Positions 8,673-17,596 of a stretch of DNA of 50,884 nt are shown here, piece by piece. A model generated the notes under the pieces. That model searched no databases and was not told the origin of the DNA. It saw only the letters and a list, made by a program, of their open reading frames with translations. This DNA comes from Thalassorhabdus alkalitolerans (lineage in GTDB: Bacteria; Bacillota; Bacilli; Bacillales; Marinococcaceae), in NCBI RefSeq assembly GCF_042656585.1, contig NZ_JBHSPG010000007.1; one strand, 5' to 3'. The position numbers and the translations under genes were made by a program. Each line of letters starts with the position of its first letter. The first letter of the stretch is position 1.

Positions 8673-9824
8673 TCACCGCTGATATTCCTTTCTCAATTGA
8701 CCTGAAATAATATTTTTTTGAATTTCGGAGGTTCCTTCATAGATTCTTGTTATCCTGGCATCCCTGTAGAACCTTTCAATGGGGTATTCTTGAATGTATC
8801 CAATGCCCCCATGCACCTGAACAGCTTTATCTGCCACCCTGTGATATACCTCGGAGCCAAAAAGCTTGAGCATGGCAGCTTCTTTAATTACTTTTTGTCC
8901 TTCTTCTACCATCCAGGCAATGCGATACGTAAACGACCGTAGTGCCTCGATATCCATTGCCATTTCCGCTATCATATGAGCCACTGCCTGGTGCTCAATG
9001 ATAGGGACCTTAAACTGTTCTCTTTCTTCTGAAAATGCCATGCACATATCCAACAGCTTTTGACAAGAACCAAGGTTGCGTGCCGCCAGACCGGCCCGTC
9101 CATTAGCTAGAATCTTTAATGCGTTTACATACCCCTGTCCTTCTTCTCCAAGAACGTTTTCCTCCGGCACCTCGCAGTCTTCAAAAAATATTTCAGCAGA
9201 CTGAGAGCCTTTTAGTCCCATCTTTTTCTCAATTGCGCCAACCTTAAAGCCAGGGAAATCTTTTTCTACAATAAAGGATGTTATCCCTTTAGGTCCTTTA
9301 GATGCATCCGTGACTGCCATGACAGTGAAAACATCTGCAATGGGGGCATTTGTTATATAATGCTTTGTGCCATTTAAAATATATTTATCTCCCTTTTTGA
9401 CAGCCGTAGTTTTTAAGTTGGTAGCGTGGGAGCCGGCAGAGGGCTCCGTTAATGCAAAAGCGCCGATTTTTTCCCCGGATGCCATGTCAGGCAAATATTT
9501 CTGTTTTTGTTCTTCATTTCCCATCTCTACGATTCCAACCGATCCAATCCCTGAGTGGGCACCGATTAACGTAGTATAGCCGTTGTGAGTTTTCCCGATC
9601 TCTTCATATAAAGCGCACTTGCCTATCATTCCGATTCCTAATCCGCCGTATTCTTCTGGAATACTTAGTCCAAACAATCCTATGTCTTTAGACTTTTCCA
9701 CGATTATTTCCGGAATTTGGTCATCCTCTTCTATTTGCATAGATAAAGGGTCAACTTCATTTGCAACAAAATCTCTAATGTTTTTTTTAAGCAATATAAG
9801 ATCTTCATCCAGCTGAAAGTTCAT
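8673..9824 (-). CDS. Acyl-CoA dehydrogenase (copy 1)
   Basis: 383 aa from the ATG at 9824, chosen because GAGGAG lies 9 bases upstream; the frame is open further but without a site. FAD-binding signature FALTEPSAGSHATNL, substrate-binding KGSQSAEIFFEDCEVPEENV and the C-terminal IYEGTSEIQ holding the catalytic Glu are all present. It would introduce the trans-2 double bond and pass electrons to EtfAB encoded just upstream. The stop codon of the preceding 3-hydroxyacyl-CoA dehydrogenase overlaps this gene's Shine-Dalgarno, so the two are translationally linked. It is a paralogue of 16254-17405. Confidence 0.94.
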   Translation of the reverse strand: MNFQLDEDLILLKKNIRDFVANEVDPLSMQIEEDDQIPEIIVEKSKDIGLFGLSIPEEYGGLGIGMIGKCALYEEIGKTHNGYTTLIGAHSGIGSVGIVEMGNEEQKQKYLPDMASGEKIGAFALTEPSAGSHATNLKTTAVKKGDKYILNGTKHYITNAPIADVFTVMAVTDASKGPKGITSFIVEKDFPGFKVGAIEKKMGLKGSQSAEIFFEDCEVPEENVLGEEGQGYVNALKILANGRAGLAARNLGSCQKLLDMCMAFSEEREQFKVPIIEHQAVAHMIAEMAMDIEALRSFTYRIAWMVEEGQKVIKEAAMLKLFGSEVYHRVADKAVQVHGGIGYIQEYPIERFYRDARITRIYEGTSEIQKNIISGQLRKEYQR

Positions 9825-9837
9825 GTGTGACCACTCC

Positions 9838-10683
9838 TCAGGAATATTGATAAAACCCTCTTCCCGTCTTTCTTCCAAGCCTTCCTGCTTTAACATATTT
9901 TACTAATAGGGGGCAAGGGCGATATTTCTCTCCCAGTGTTTTGTATAAATACTCCATATTGCGCAGGCGTGTATCTAATCCTACTAAATCTGCCAGCTCT
10001 AACGGGCCCATAGGGTGGTTTAATCCTAGCTTCATAGATTTATCTATATCTTCTGGAGTGGCCACCCCCTCCATGACCATATTCATTGCTTCATTTCCAA
10101 TTAAGCAGTTCATCCTGCTGACAGCAAAGCCAGGAAACTCGTTTATAGTAACGCATTCTTTCTTCATATGTCTCCCTGCTTCAAATACCTTGTCTACTGT
10201 CTCCTGCGACGTTTCCAGGCCGCGGACCACTTCAATAAGCTTCATTCTATGCACCGGGTTAAAAAAATGCATGGCTACGCAGCGATCAGGCCGCCTGGTT
10301 TGTGCTCCAATCTCTGTAGGGCTCATGGTTGAAGTGTTGGTTGCTAATACTGTATGGCTGGGTGTAATCTCATCAAGCTGCTGAAAAATTTCTGTTTTAA
10401 GCTCCATAATTTCAAGGACAGCTTCTATGACCATGTCTGCCTCAGAGCCGGCTTCATCTAGTGAAGTGGTATAAGAAATCCTCTCAAGGGACTCAGCAGC
10501 CTGGTTAGCAGATATATAGTTTTTCTTTATATTTTTCTCGAAAAGCTCCTCAATGTAGGTTCGAGCGTTTTCCAGGGAAGATGAGTCTACATCATGAAGA
10601 ACTGTATGAAAGCCGGCGAGAGCAGCTTCATAGCATATTCCTCTTCCCATCGTCCCTGCTCCCACCACTCCAATTTGTTTCAT
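9838..10683 (-). CDS. 3-hydroxyacyl-CoA (3-hydroxybutyryl-CoA) dehydrogenase, copy 1
   Basis: 281 aa, matching the short bacterial Hbd/PaaH-type enzyme. N-terminal Rossmann motif GAGTMGRG, NTSTMSPTEIG loop, the catalytic HFFNPVHRMKLIEVV segment and the C-terminal domain NHPMGPLELADLVGLD are visible. It oxidises L-3-hydroxyacyl-CoA to 3-ketoacyl-CoA with NAD+. It lies 14 bp downstream of etfA. A second copy is at 13712-14578; the two differ clearly in sequence, so they may handle different chain lengths or branches. Confidence 0.93.
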   Translation of the reverse strand: MKQIGVVGAGTMGRGICYEAALAGFHTVLHDVDSSSLENARTYIEELFEKNIKKNYISANQAAESLERISYTTSLDEAGSEADMVIEAVLEIMELKTEIFQQLDEITPSHTVLATNTSTMSPTEIGAQTRRPDRCVAMHFFNPVHRMKLIEVVRGLETSQETVDKVFEAGRHMKKECVTINEFPGFAVSRMNCLIGNEAMNMVMEGVATPEDIDKSMKLGLNHPMGPLELADLVGLDTRLRNMEYLYKTLGEKYRPCPLLVKYVKAGRLGRKTGRGFYQYS

Positions 10684-10697
10684 TAGCCTACCTCCAA

Positions 10698-11675
10698 TTA
10701 AGCTTGTGCCATTAATTCCTTCTTGAATTGCTCTGTGAGCAGCGGAATCACTTCAAATAAATCTCCTACGATTCCATAATCAGCTACTTCAAAAATAGGG
10801 GCTTCCGGATCCTTGTTAATTGCTACAATAATTTTAGAGCTGGACATCCCTGCCAGATGCTGTATTGCGCCCGATAACCCTGCTGCGATATATAAATCAG
10901 GTGTTACAACCTTGCCTGTCTGGCCGATTTGTAAAGAATAATCGCAGTATTCAGCATCACATGCTCCTCTTGAAGCACCTACCGCACCGCCTAATACCTC
11001 AGCAAGCTCTTCTAAAGGCTTAAATCCCTCTTCACTCTTTACTCCCCTGCCGCCAGCAACAATTACCTTCGCTTCCGATAGATCGATGCCGCCGCTTGTT
11101 TTCTTTACAACATCTTTGATAACTGTCCGCAAATCTTTGATGTCGAAAGTAACAGAAGAGACATCTCCCTCTCTGGACTCGTCTTTCTTCAAAGCTGGAA
11201 TGTTGTTAGGACGAATGGTGGCCAGCATCAATTCGCTATTCATGCTCTTCTGTTCAAACGCTTTTCCTGAATAGATAGGACGGGTAAAGACGAGATCCTC
11301 CCCTTCACCTTCAATATCAGTCACATCGGAAACCAGACCTGTTTTTAAGGCGGCGGCTATTCGAGGAGCCAGGTCTTTTCCTGAGGAAGTATGGCATAAT
11401 AGCATTCCATCTGGCTTTTCATCTTCAAGTAATTGAAGACACGCTTGTTTGTAAGCATCTGTGGTATATTGTTCAAGTTCCTCCTGCTCGGAAACAATCA
11501 TACGATCCACTCCGTGCTTGATCATTTCACTGGCAAACTCGCTCGCCTTGTTCCCAAAAAGAATACCAACGACCTCGCCATCGTTCACGGCCTTACGTGC
11601 TGCTGCGACTGCCTCAAGGGAAACATTACGAAGCTCTCCATCACGGATCTCACCCAATACTAGTATTTTTTTCAT
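10698..11675 (-). CDS. etfA: Electron transfer flavoprotein subunit alpha
   Basis: 325 aa from ATG 11675. A GGAGGG Shine-Dalgarno sits 7 bases upstream; the earlier in-frame ATG (11690) is itself part of that Shine-Dalgarno and is rejected as the start. The C-terminal FAD domain shows VAGGRGVKSEEGF, GASRGACDAE, QIGQTGKVVTPDLYIAAGLS and AINKDPEAPIFEVADYGIVGD. With EtfB it accepts electrons from the acyl-CoA dehydrogenases and passes them to a membrane dehydrogenase, probably the FadF-like protein at the left edge. It is directly downstream of etfB. Confidence 0.95.
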   Translation of the reverse strand: MKKILVLGEIRDGELRNVSLEAVAAARKAVNDGEVVGILFGNKASEFASEMIKHGVDRMIVSEQEELEQYTTDAYKQACLQLLEDEKPDGMLLCHTSSGKDLAPRIAAALKTGLVSDVTDIEGEGEDLVFTRPIYSGKAFEQKSMNSELMLATIRPNNIPALKKDESREGDVSSVTFDIKDLRTVIKDVVKKTSGGIDLSEAKVIVAGGRGVKSEEGFKPLEELAEVLGGAVGASRGACDAEYCDYSLQIGQTGKVVTPDLYIAAGLSGAIQHLAGMSSSKIIVAINKDPEAPIFEVADYGIVGDLFEVIPLLTEQFKKELMAQA

Positions 11676-11689
11676 AGTTAATCCCTCCA

Positions 11690-12463
11690 TTAAATAACTT
11701 TTGCTTCTTCTCTCAAGTGCTTTACAAGCTCTTGAACTTGATTTTCAATTTCTCCCTCCAGGATTTTGCCCTCTCCTTTTTCCGGGGGTAAAAACCTTCC
11801 TGTCGTGGAAGTCTTAGCTTCTACATCCTCTTCCTCAAGATCTAAATCATCCAGATCCAATGTTTCTAATGGTTTTTTCTTCGCTTTCATAATCCCTGGC
11901 AAGGAAGGATACCTTGGTTCATTTAACCCTTGCTGACAAGTAACAAGCAACGGGAGAGAGGTTTCAACAATTTCAATATCCCCTTCAACATCCCTTTCTG
12001 CTGTCACTGCTTGTCCCTCAACGTCAAGCTTTGTGATCGTAGTTAATTGGTTGATGCCCAGTCTTTCAGCAATACGGGGACCAACCTGTCCTGCCCCATC
12101 ATCTACCGCCACATTCCCGCTTAAAATAATATCTGCGTCCTTGTCTTTTAGATAGGCTGTTAAGATTTCAGAAATGGTGAAGTGGTCGATTTCCTCATCT
12201 ACATCCTCTGTATCTAGTAAAACCGCCTTGTCCGCTCCCATGGCGAGAGCCGTTCTAAGTTCCTTTTCAGCATCTTCATCGCCCGCTGTGATTACTGTTA
12301 CCTCTCCACCATGCTTGTCTCGAAGCTGTATAGCCTCCTCGATCGCATATTCATCATAAGGGTTTATAATAAATTCAACTCCGTCATCATCGATCATCCC
12401 ATTTTTAATTACTATTTTTTCCTCAGTGTCAAAGGTTCTTTTCATGATTACAAATACATTCAT
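11690..12463 (-). CDS. etfB: Electron transfer flavoprotein subunit beta
   Basis: 257 aa. N-terminal MNVFVIMKRTFDTEEK, the NPYDEYAIEEAIQLRDKHGG segment and VDDGAGQVGPRIAERLG are typical of EtfB; the C-terminus carries the long arm that packs on EtfA. An AGGAGG Shine-Dalgarno precedes ATG 12463. The stop codon lies just before the etfA Shine-Dalgarno, giving coupled expression of the two subunits. It binds AMP in known structures and forms the heterodimer with EtfA. Confidence 0.95.
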   Translation of the reverse strand: MNVFVIMKRTFDTEEKIVIKNGMIDDDGVEFIINPYDEYAIEEAIQLRDKHGGEVTVITAGDEDAEKELRTALAMGADKAVLLDTEDVDEEIDHFTISEILTAYLKDKDADIILSGNVAVDDGAGQVGPRIAERLGINQLTTITKLDVEGQAVTAERDVEGDIEIVETSLPLLVTCQQGLNEPRYPSLPGIMKAKKKPLETLDLDDLDLEEEDVEAKTSTTGRFLPPEKGEGKILEGEIENQVQELVKHLREEAKVI

Positions 12464-12476
12464 CTTGTTTACCTCC

Positions 12477-12881
12477 TTATGTAGATTTTTTCACTTTAAA
12501 TGTCCCTGTGCCTTTTGCCAGCAGTACATCTTCATGGCTGTACATCTCACTCTCACACGTTACAATCCGGTACCCCTGATGAAGAATCTTTGCAGATGCC
12601 ACGATATCACCTTCTTTGACCGGGGCTAAAAAATTAATATTCATGTTAACGGTCACAATATCTTTCTCCACAGCCTTCCGCACTGCCAGACTCATAATGT
12701 TATCAAGCATCGTAGCGTAGACACCGCCATGCACAGTCTGGTTCGTGTTTAACAAATATTTTTTTATTGGCAGTTTTAATAAAATGACGTCTTTTCCAGC
12801 GTCCAATATTTCAAAACCTAAGTGAGAAAAGAAAGGACTCGTTTCAAAGCGTTGTCTTAGGGTCTGCGACGAACCGGACAT
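12477..12881 (-). CDS. PaaI-type hotdog-fold thioesterase
   Basis: 134 aa, one hotdog domain. The HGG motif is in NQTVHGGVYATMLDNIMSLA, where the aligned Asp/Asn-type residue is the usual catalytic acid; the C-terminal strand GTGTFKV is also typical. It would hydrolyse acyl-CoA intermediates to free CoA and an acid, relieving CoA sequestration when the pathway stalls. It sits 13 bp from both the enoyl-CoA hydratase and etfB genes, inside the operon. Confidence 0.85.
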   Translation of the reverse strand: MSGSSQTLRQRFETSPFFSHLGFEILDAGKDVILLKLPIKKYLLNTNQTVHGGVYATMLDNIMSLAVRKAVEKDIVTVNMNINFLAPVKEGDIVASAKILHQGYRIVTCESEMYSHEDVLLAKGTGTFKVKKST

Positions 12882-12893
12882 AGGATCTCCTCC

Positions 12894-13673
12894 TTATACA
12901 CCTTTAAATTCTGGTTTTCTTTTTTCTAAAAACGCTGTGGTCCCTTCATTCTTGTCATCCGAGTTAAACAAGATTGCCTGTGAGAGCTTTTCAATCATCA
13001 ATCCCGTTTTCATGTCCGTTTCATAACCTGAGTGAACGGATAGCTTGGCCAGCTTCACTGCCAATGGCCCCTTTGCGAGGATCTGGTCAGCAATGGACTT
13101 TGTCTTCTCAAACAGTTCCTGAGGAGATGCGGTGTCACTTACTAATCCAAATTGCATGGCTTCCTCGCTGGAAATGATTTTCCCAGTAAGAATCCATTCC
13201 ATTGCCTTCCCTTTTCCAACAAGTCTTGACAGCCTTTGTGTACCTCCTGCTCCGGGGATAATTGAAAGGTTAAGCTCAGGTAATCCAAATTTAGCTGCAG
13301 TAGAAGCCACCCGAATATCACATGCCATTGCAAGCTCACATCCGCCTCCAAGAGCATACCCATTTACCATGGCGATCGTTGGTTTTTCATAGCTTTCAAT
13401 GTAATCATAAACCTGCTGCATGCCATTGTTTGTTAAGGCATCTGAAGCTGTTTTCTTTGTTAGCTGGGATATATCTGCGCCTGCAGCGAATGATTTTTCT
13501 CCCTGCCCGGTAAAAATAACGCATCTGATTTGATCATCGTTTTTTATGCTTTCCAGTGAAGTAACAATTTCATCTAACGTTTCTTTATTAATCGCATTTC
13601 TAACTTCCGGCCTGTTAATCGTGATTAACGCAAGCTGCTCTTCTTTTTCGACTAAAATGTGTTGAAAAGTCAT
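12894..13673 (-). CDS. Enoyl-CoA hydratase / crotonase
   Basis: 259 aa. Crotonase features: NRPEVRNAIN, oxyanion loop FAAGADI, GGGCELAMACD with one catalytic Glu and FGLPELNLSIIPGAGGTQRL with the second. Both Glu residues are present, which favours a true hydratase over an isomerase. It adds water to trans-2-enoyl-CoA. SD AGGAGG precedes the ATG at 13673. It is in line with the dehydrogenase genes on both sides. Confidence 0.93.
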   Translation of the reverse strand: MTFQHILVEKEEQLALITINRPEVRNAINKETLDEIVTSLESIKNDDQIRCVIFTGQGEKSFAAGADISQLTKKTASDALTNNGMQQVYDYIESYEKPTIAMVNGYALGGGCELAMACDIRVASTAAKFGLPELNLSIIPGAGGTQRLSRLVGKGKAMEWILTGKIISSEEAMQFGLVSDTASPQELFEKTKSIADQILAKGPLAVKLAKLSVHSGYETDMKTGLMIEKLSQAILFNSDDKNEGTTAFLEKRKPEFKGV

Positions 13674-13711
13674 TTGTACCTCCTGCTTTCATTTTGAAAG
13701 TTTTGAATATT

Positions 13712-14578
13712 TCAGCTATAAGAATAGAATCCTTTGCCAGTCTTCCTCCCTAGCTCTCCTTTGTTAACTTTATCTATAATAGTCTGTGAGGGTTTATCCT
13801 CTTCATTGCCAGATTCCTTATATCGTTGCTCTCTCACGCTATAATGAACATCTAATCCCGTTAAATCAATTAATGCAAAGGGACCAATCGGATGGTTTAA
13901 TGCCTTTGTACAGGCAAGGTCGATCTCTTCTGCTGTCGCGATTTCATTTTCATACAGATAAATGGCTTCATTCATTACCTTTCCAAGGATACGGTTCGCC
14001 ACAAACCCTGATATTTCTTTTTTCAAAAGAATAGGTGTTTTATTTAATTTCTTCGCTAATTCAAAAGCGGTTTGAGCTGTTTCTTCTGACGTATGAGGAC
14101 CTTGAACCACTTCGACCATTTCCATGACCAATGCCGGATTAAAAAAGTGAAAGTTGCAAACTTTTTCTGGCCGATTAGTATGGTGGGCAACTTTAGAACT
14201 GACAATCGTAGAGCTGTTTGTCGATAAAATGGCATGTGGAGGAGCAAGCTTGTCCAGCTTTTCAAAAAGTTCTTTTTTCACTTCAACGTTTTCAATAATT
14301 GCTTCAATAACAAAATCACTGTTATTTACAGCATCCTCCAGGGAAGATAAAAAGGTTAAACGGGAAAAAGCCTCCTCTACTTCCTGCTTAGAAACCTTGC
14401 CTTTTTCTGCCCTTTTATTTAACCGGAACCGCAGCTCTTTTTCGGCTTTCCCCAGGCTCTCTTCATTAATGTCCTGCAGCTTAACGTCGAATCCAGATAG
14501 TGCAGCTACCATTGCAATTTGAGAACCCATCGCTCCGGAACCTATGACACTGATTTCTTTTATTTGGTCAACACTCAT
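13712..14578 (-). CDS. 3-hydroxyacyl-CoA dehydrogenase, copy 2
   Basis: 288 aa. NAD-binding GSGAMGSQIA at the N-terminus, STNSSTIVSSKVA, catalytic FHFFNPALVMEMVEVVQG and C-terminal NHPIGPFALIDLTGLDV. Same reaction as the 9838-10683 product. It lies 31 bp downstream of the second acyl-CoA synthetase. Together with its neighbours it completes a full set for a beta-oxidation turn within the promoter-proximal part of the array. Confidence 0.93.
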   Translation of the reverse strand: MSVDQIKEISVIGSGAMGSQIAMVAALSGFDVKLQDINEESLGKAEKELRFRLNKRAEKGKVSKQEVEEAFSRLTFLSSLEDAVNNSDFVIEAIIENVEVKKELFEKLDKLAPPHAILSTNSSTIVSSKVAHHTNRPEKVCNFHFFNPALVMEMVEVVQGPHTSEETAQTAFELAKKLNKTPILLKKEISGFVANRILGKVMNEAIYLYENEIATAEEIDLACTKALNHPIGPFALIDLTGLDVHYSVREQRYKESGNEEDKPSQTIIDKVNKGELGRKTGKGFYSYS

Positions 14579-14609
14579 CGTTGCAGCCCTCCATTTTTTT
14601 TAGTTCTTC

Positions 14610-16241
14610 TTAAGGGTTATTCATCTGTTCCTTGCTCTTTGTAATCTCTTCATCTACTAGTTTTCTTCTTAACACTTTCCCGACCGTAGTTTTAGGAAGT
14701 TCGCTGCGAAAAGCAATTTCCTTTGGAATTTTGTAGCGTGCCAATCTCGTTGAACACCATTCGATAATCTCCTCTTCACCAGGGCTCATGTTATCCCTCG
14801 GTACAATCACAGCTTTTACGGTTTCCCCTCTGTAAGAGCTCGGTACGCCAAACACACATACTTCCTTGATCGCAGGGTGTTCATATAAAACTTCCTCAAC
14901 TTCTGCTGGATAAATATTGTAGCCGCTCGCGATAATTAAATCTTTTTTCCTTCCAACAATATAGAAGTATCCCTCTGAATCCATGGTGGCCAAATCACCC
15001 GTATACAACCAGCCATTACGAAGGGCAAGAGACGTTTCTTCATCATTATTCCAGTAGCCTTTCATGACTTGGGGTCCCTTTATCACGAGTTCTCCTACTT
15101 CTCCAACAGGTACTTCTTCCTCTCCATTATGCTGCTCCACAACCTTCGCTTCAGTGTTAGGCAGCGGGATTCCAATGCTTCCTGGCTTTCGATGGTCCCC
15201 TACTGGATTCCGATGAGACACTGGTGAACATTCTGATAACCCGTATCCTTCTATGATTGGTGAATTGGTTTTTTCCTCAAACTCTCTCATTAACTCAACA
15301 GGCATTGGGGCAGACCCTGAAATACATCTCTTTAATGAACGTAAGATTTCCGGTGATGCCTCAGGATGATTGATGATCGCAATATACATGGTAGGAACAC
15401 CGGAAAACAGGGTGGGTTTATGCTCTTTCATAATGTCAATAAAATGATCGATATCAAACCGTTTCATACAAATAATTGCAGCGGCCCTCATCACTCCAAG
15501 ATTTAAACAACTAGTCATACCGTACACGTGAAAAAATGGTGACACCGCCAACACTCTCTCCCCGGGACGCTTTAAACCGTTTGTAGTAAAAATGAAGCTT
15601 TGATACACGTTCGCTACTAAATTGAAGTGAGTGAGCATCACACCCTTGCTTTTTCCAGTCGTTCCTCCAGTATATTGAAGGACAGCTAAATCTTTTTTCG
15701 GTGCAATAGATACTTCAGGAACCTCCTTAGAATGGCCCCTTTCTATCAAGTCATACAGGCTGTATTCATCTTCACCTAAAGTGTCTTTTTCATCGTTTAC
15801 GGTATAAATATTTTTAGTAATCTGTGAGATTTTTATCTCTGACATTTTCCCTCGCTGAACGTAGTTACTAAAAAACCAGGAAGACCGTGAATTTTCTAAT
15901 AAATACTCCAGCTCCCCTATTTGATACATCGGGTTAACCTGAACCACAATACCTCCTAATCGAAGGACTGCATAATAACAAACACAATATTCAGCTGAGT
16001 TAGGAAACATCAGTGCAGCCCGGTCTCCTTTTTTAAACCCAAGCTGAGATAACGAAGCAGCAAGACAATCTACCTTTTCCTTAAACTCCTGATAGGAAAT
16101 TGTTTGATTGTCATCAATTATCGCCGCTTGTTCCGGGTAATCCTTCGCTGACCTGTCTAAGAGTTCATAGAGGCTGATAGAAGGTATTTCAATTTCTTCA
16201 GGTATATCCTCTGGATAAAAAGCATGCCAACGTTTTTTCAA
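14610..16241 (-). CDS. Long-chain fatty acid--CoA ligase (FadD-type, copy 2)
   Basis: 543 aa. YTGGTTGKSKGVMLTH, EGYGLSECSPVSHRNP, GWLYTGDLATMDSEGY, GRKKDLIIASGYNIYP and the C-terminal PKTTVGKVLRRK Lys motif are all intact. Very similar in layout to the copy at 1469-3082, including the rare SETSP/SECSP-(T/V)(T/S)HRNP stretch, so the pair are probably an in-array duplication. It is the second gene after the sigma-54 promoter. Confidence 0.93.
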   Translation of the reverse strand: MKKRWHAFYPEDIPEEIEIPSISLYELLDRSAKDYPEQAAIIDDNQTISYQEFKEKVDCLAASLSQLGFKKGDRAALMFPNSAEYCVCYYAVLRLGGIVVQVNPMYQIGELEYLLENSRSSWFFSNYVQRGKMSEIKISQITKNIYTVNDEKDTLGEDEYSLYDLIERGHSKEVPEVSIAPKKDLAVLQYTGGTTGKSKGVMLTHFNLVANVYQSFIFTTNGLKRPGERVLAVSPFFHVYGMTSCLNLGVMRAAAIICMKRFDIDHFIDIMKEHKPTLFSGVPTMYIAIINHPEASPEILRSLKRCISGSAPMPVELMREFEEKTNSPIIEGYGLSECSPVSHRNPVGDHRKPGSIGIPLPNTEAKVVEQHNGEEEVPVGEVGELVIKGPQVMKGYWNNDEETSLALRNGWLYTGDLATMDSEGYFYIVGRKKDLIIASGYNIYPAEVEEVLYEHPAIKEVCVFGVPSSYRGETVKAVIVPRDNMSPGEEEIIEWCSTRLARYKIPKEIAFRSELPKTTVGKVLRRKLVDEEITKSKEQMNNP

Positions 16242-16253
16242 TCTTCTTCCTCC

Positions 16254-17405
16254 TTATTTTTTTGCTTCATTTAGAATGTGCTTGGCGACTATTATTCTCT
16301 GAATCTCATTTGTTCCTTCATAAATCTTTGTAATTCGGGCATCCCGGTAAAATCTTTCCACTGGATACTCAGCGATGTAACCCATACCGCCATGAATTTG
16401 AACTGCTTTATCTGCTACTTTGTTAAATACCTCTGAAGCGTACATTTTTGCCATTGATGCTTCTTTGATTGCTTTTTTACCTTCATCAATCAACCTTGCC
16501 GCATTCATTGTTAATTGCTTGGCAGCTTCTGTTTCTGTAGCCATATCTGCAAGCATCCATTGAATTCCTTGGTTATCTGCTATAGGCTTTCCAAACTGTA
16601 CTCGTTCTAAGGCATATTCAGCTGACATTTCAATCAGCTTCTCTGAAGAGCCTACAGCTCGTGCAGCCAGGCCTACCCTGCCTTCGCCCAGGATTGTTAA
16701 CGCGGATACATATCCCATTCCTACTTCACCAATCACATTCTCCTCTGGCACCACACAGTCTTCAAATATGATCTGTGAAGTGTAAGAACCTCTAAGACCC
16801 ATTTTTTTATCTTCCGCTCCCACGCTAAACCCCGGGAAATCTTTTTCAACTAAAAATGCGGTAATACCGCCTTTGGCTCCTTTTTCCTTATCAGTTACAG
16901 CAAACACTGTGATAACATCTGCAATGGGACCATTGGTTATAAAATGTTTCATTCCATTTAGTATCCATTTATCCCCTGCCTTTTCTGCCCTGGTGGATAA
17001 GTTTGTTGCATCAGATCCGGCTCCCGGTTCTGACAAGGCAAACGCTCCTATTAAATTACCTGATGCCATATCCGGAAGATATTTTTGTTTAAGGTGGTCT
17101 GATCCCAGCCTTACTAAACCCGTGCTGCCGATTCCTGTATGTGCGCTAATTAACGAAACATATCCATTATGTGTTCTGCCTAACTGCTCTAGCACTACGG
17201 CCTTCCCGCATGTATCAAGGCCGATTCCCCCGTACTCTTCTGGAATGCTGAGGCCAAAAAGCCCTAATTCTTTCGCTTTCTCTACAAGATGCTGAGGTAT
17301 TTTATCTTCTTCTTCTATTTGCTGAGCATAAGGTTCTACTTCATTTTCTACAAAGTTTCGAATCATCGTTTTCATTTGAGACACTTCGCTAGCTGTAGCT
17401 ACCAT
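16254..17405 (-). CDS. Acyl-CoA dehydrogenase (copy 2), first gene of the sigma-54 operon
   Basis: 383 aa from ATG 17405, set by AAGGAG about 9 bases upstream. The longer open frame (to 17465) runs through the -24/-12 promoter and cannot be translated from that transcript. FALSEPGAGSDATNL, KGSYTSQIIFEDCVVPEENV-type segment and IYEGTNEIQ with the catalytic Glu are present. It supplies the first oxidation step and feeds EtfAB. The 5' untranslated region would be about 35 nt. Confidence 0.94.
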   Translation of the reverse strand: MVATASEVSQMKTMIRNFVENEVEPYAQQIEEEDKIPQHLVEKAKELGLFGLSIPEEYGGIGLDTCGKAVVLEQLGRTHNGYVSLISAHTGIGSTGLVRLGSDHLKQKYLPDMASGNLIGAFALSEPGAGSDATNLSTRAEKAGDKWILNGMKHFITNGPIADVITVFAVTDKEKGAKGGITAFLVEKDFPGFSVGAEDKKMGLRGSYTSQIIFEDCVVPEENVIGEVGMGYVSALTILGEGRVGLAARAVGSSEKLIEMSAEYALERVQFGKPIADNQGIQWMLADMATETEAAKQLTMNAARLIDEGKKAIKEASMAKMYASEVFNKVADKAVQIHGGMGYIAEYPVERFYRDARITKIYEGTNEIQRIIVAKHILNEAKK

Positions 17406-17448
17406 TTTGACACGCTCCTTATCTTCTTTTTCATACACCTTATATATA

Positions 17449-17464
17449 AGCAAGATTCGTGCCA
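17449..17464 (-). promoter_or_regulatory. Sigma-54 (SigL) -24/-12 promoter of the acyl-CoA operon
   Basis: On the minus strand TGGCACG-N4-TTGCT, a full match to the TGGCACG-N4-TTGCW consensus, with the GG and GC dinucleotides at the required 10-bp spacing. The predicted transcript start is near 17438, about 35 nt ahead of the acyl-CoA dehydrogenase ATG. Sigma-54 promoters need an AAA+ activator; one is encoded immediately upstream. Confidence 0.88.
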
Positions 17465-17465
17465 A

Positions 17466-17491
17466 ATAAAAAAGCGCTATATAACAGCGCT
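17466..17491 (-). terminator. Intrinsic terminator between the sigma-54 activator gene and the operon
   Basis: Minus strand AAAGCGCT - short A/T loop - AGCGCTTTTTT. It would stop read-through from the activator gene just before the -24/-12 promoter, leaving the operon dependent on that promoter. Confidence 0.75.
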
Positions 17492-17516
17492 TTCATATTT
17501 CAGGTAAAATACAAAG

Positions 17517-17596
17517 ATTCATTTTTGAATTATTTTCTGAATTCACTCTATTTTCTGTAATTCATTTTTGTATTATGAACCAAAAATGAATTACAG
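17517..17596. promoter_or_regulatory. Probable upstream activating sequences for the sigma-54 activator
   Basis: CTGTAATTCATTTTTG (17555-17570) and its exact reverse complement (17581-17596) form a perfect 16-bp inverted repeat with a 10-bp spacer. A further copy of the ATTCATTTTTG core is at 17517-17527. The palindrome centre is about 137 bp upstream of the predicted transcription start, the usual distance for an enhancer bound by a sigma-54 activator. The right arm overlaps the stop codon of the activator gene. No T-run follows on either strand, which argues against a terminator. Confidence 0.65.

Noticed and set aside
17555..17596. Inverted repeat as a terminator of the sigma-54 activator gene
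   Set aside because: No T-run follows on either strand, and a proper terminator lies at 17466-17491; an activator site fits better.
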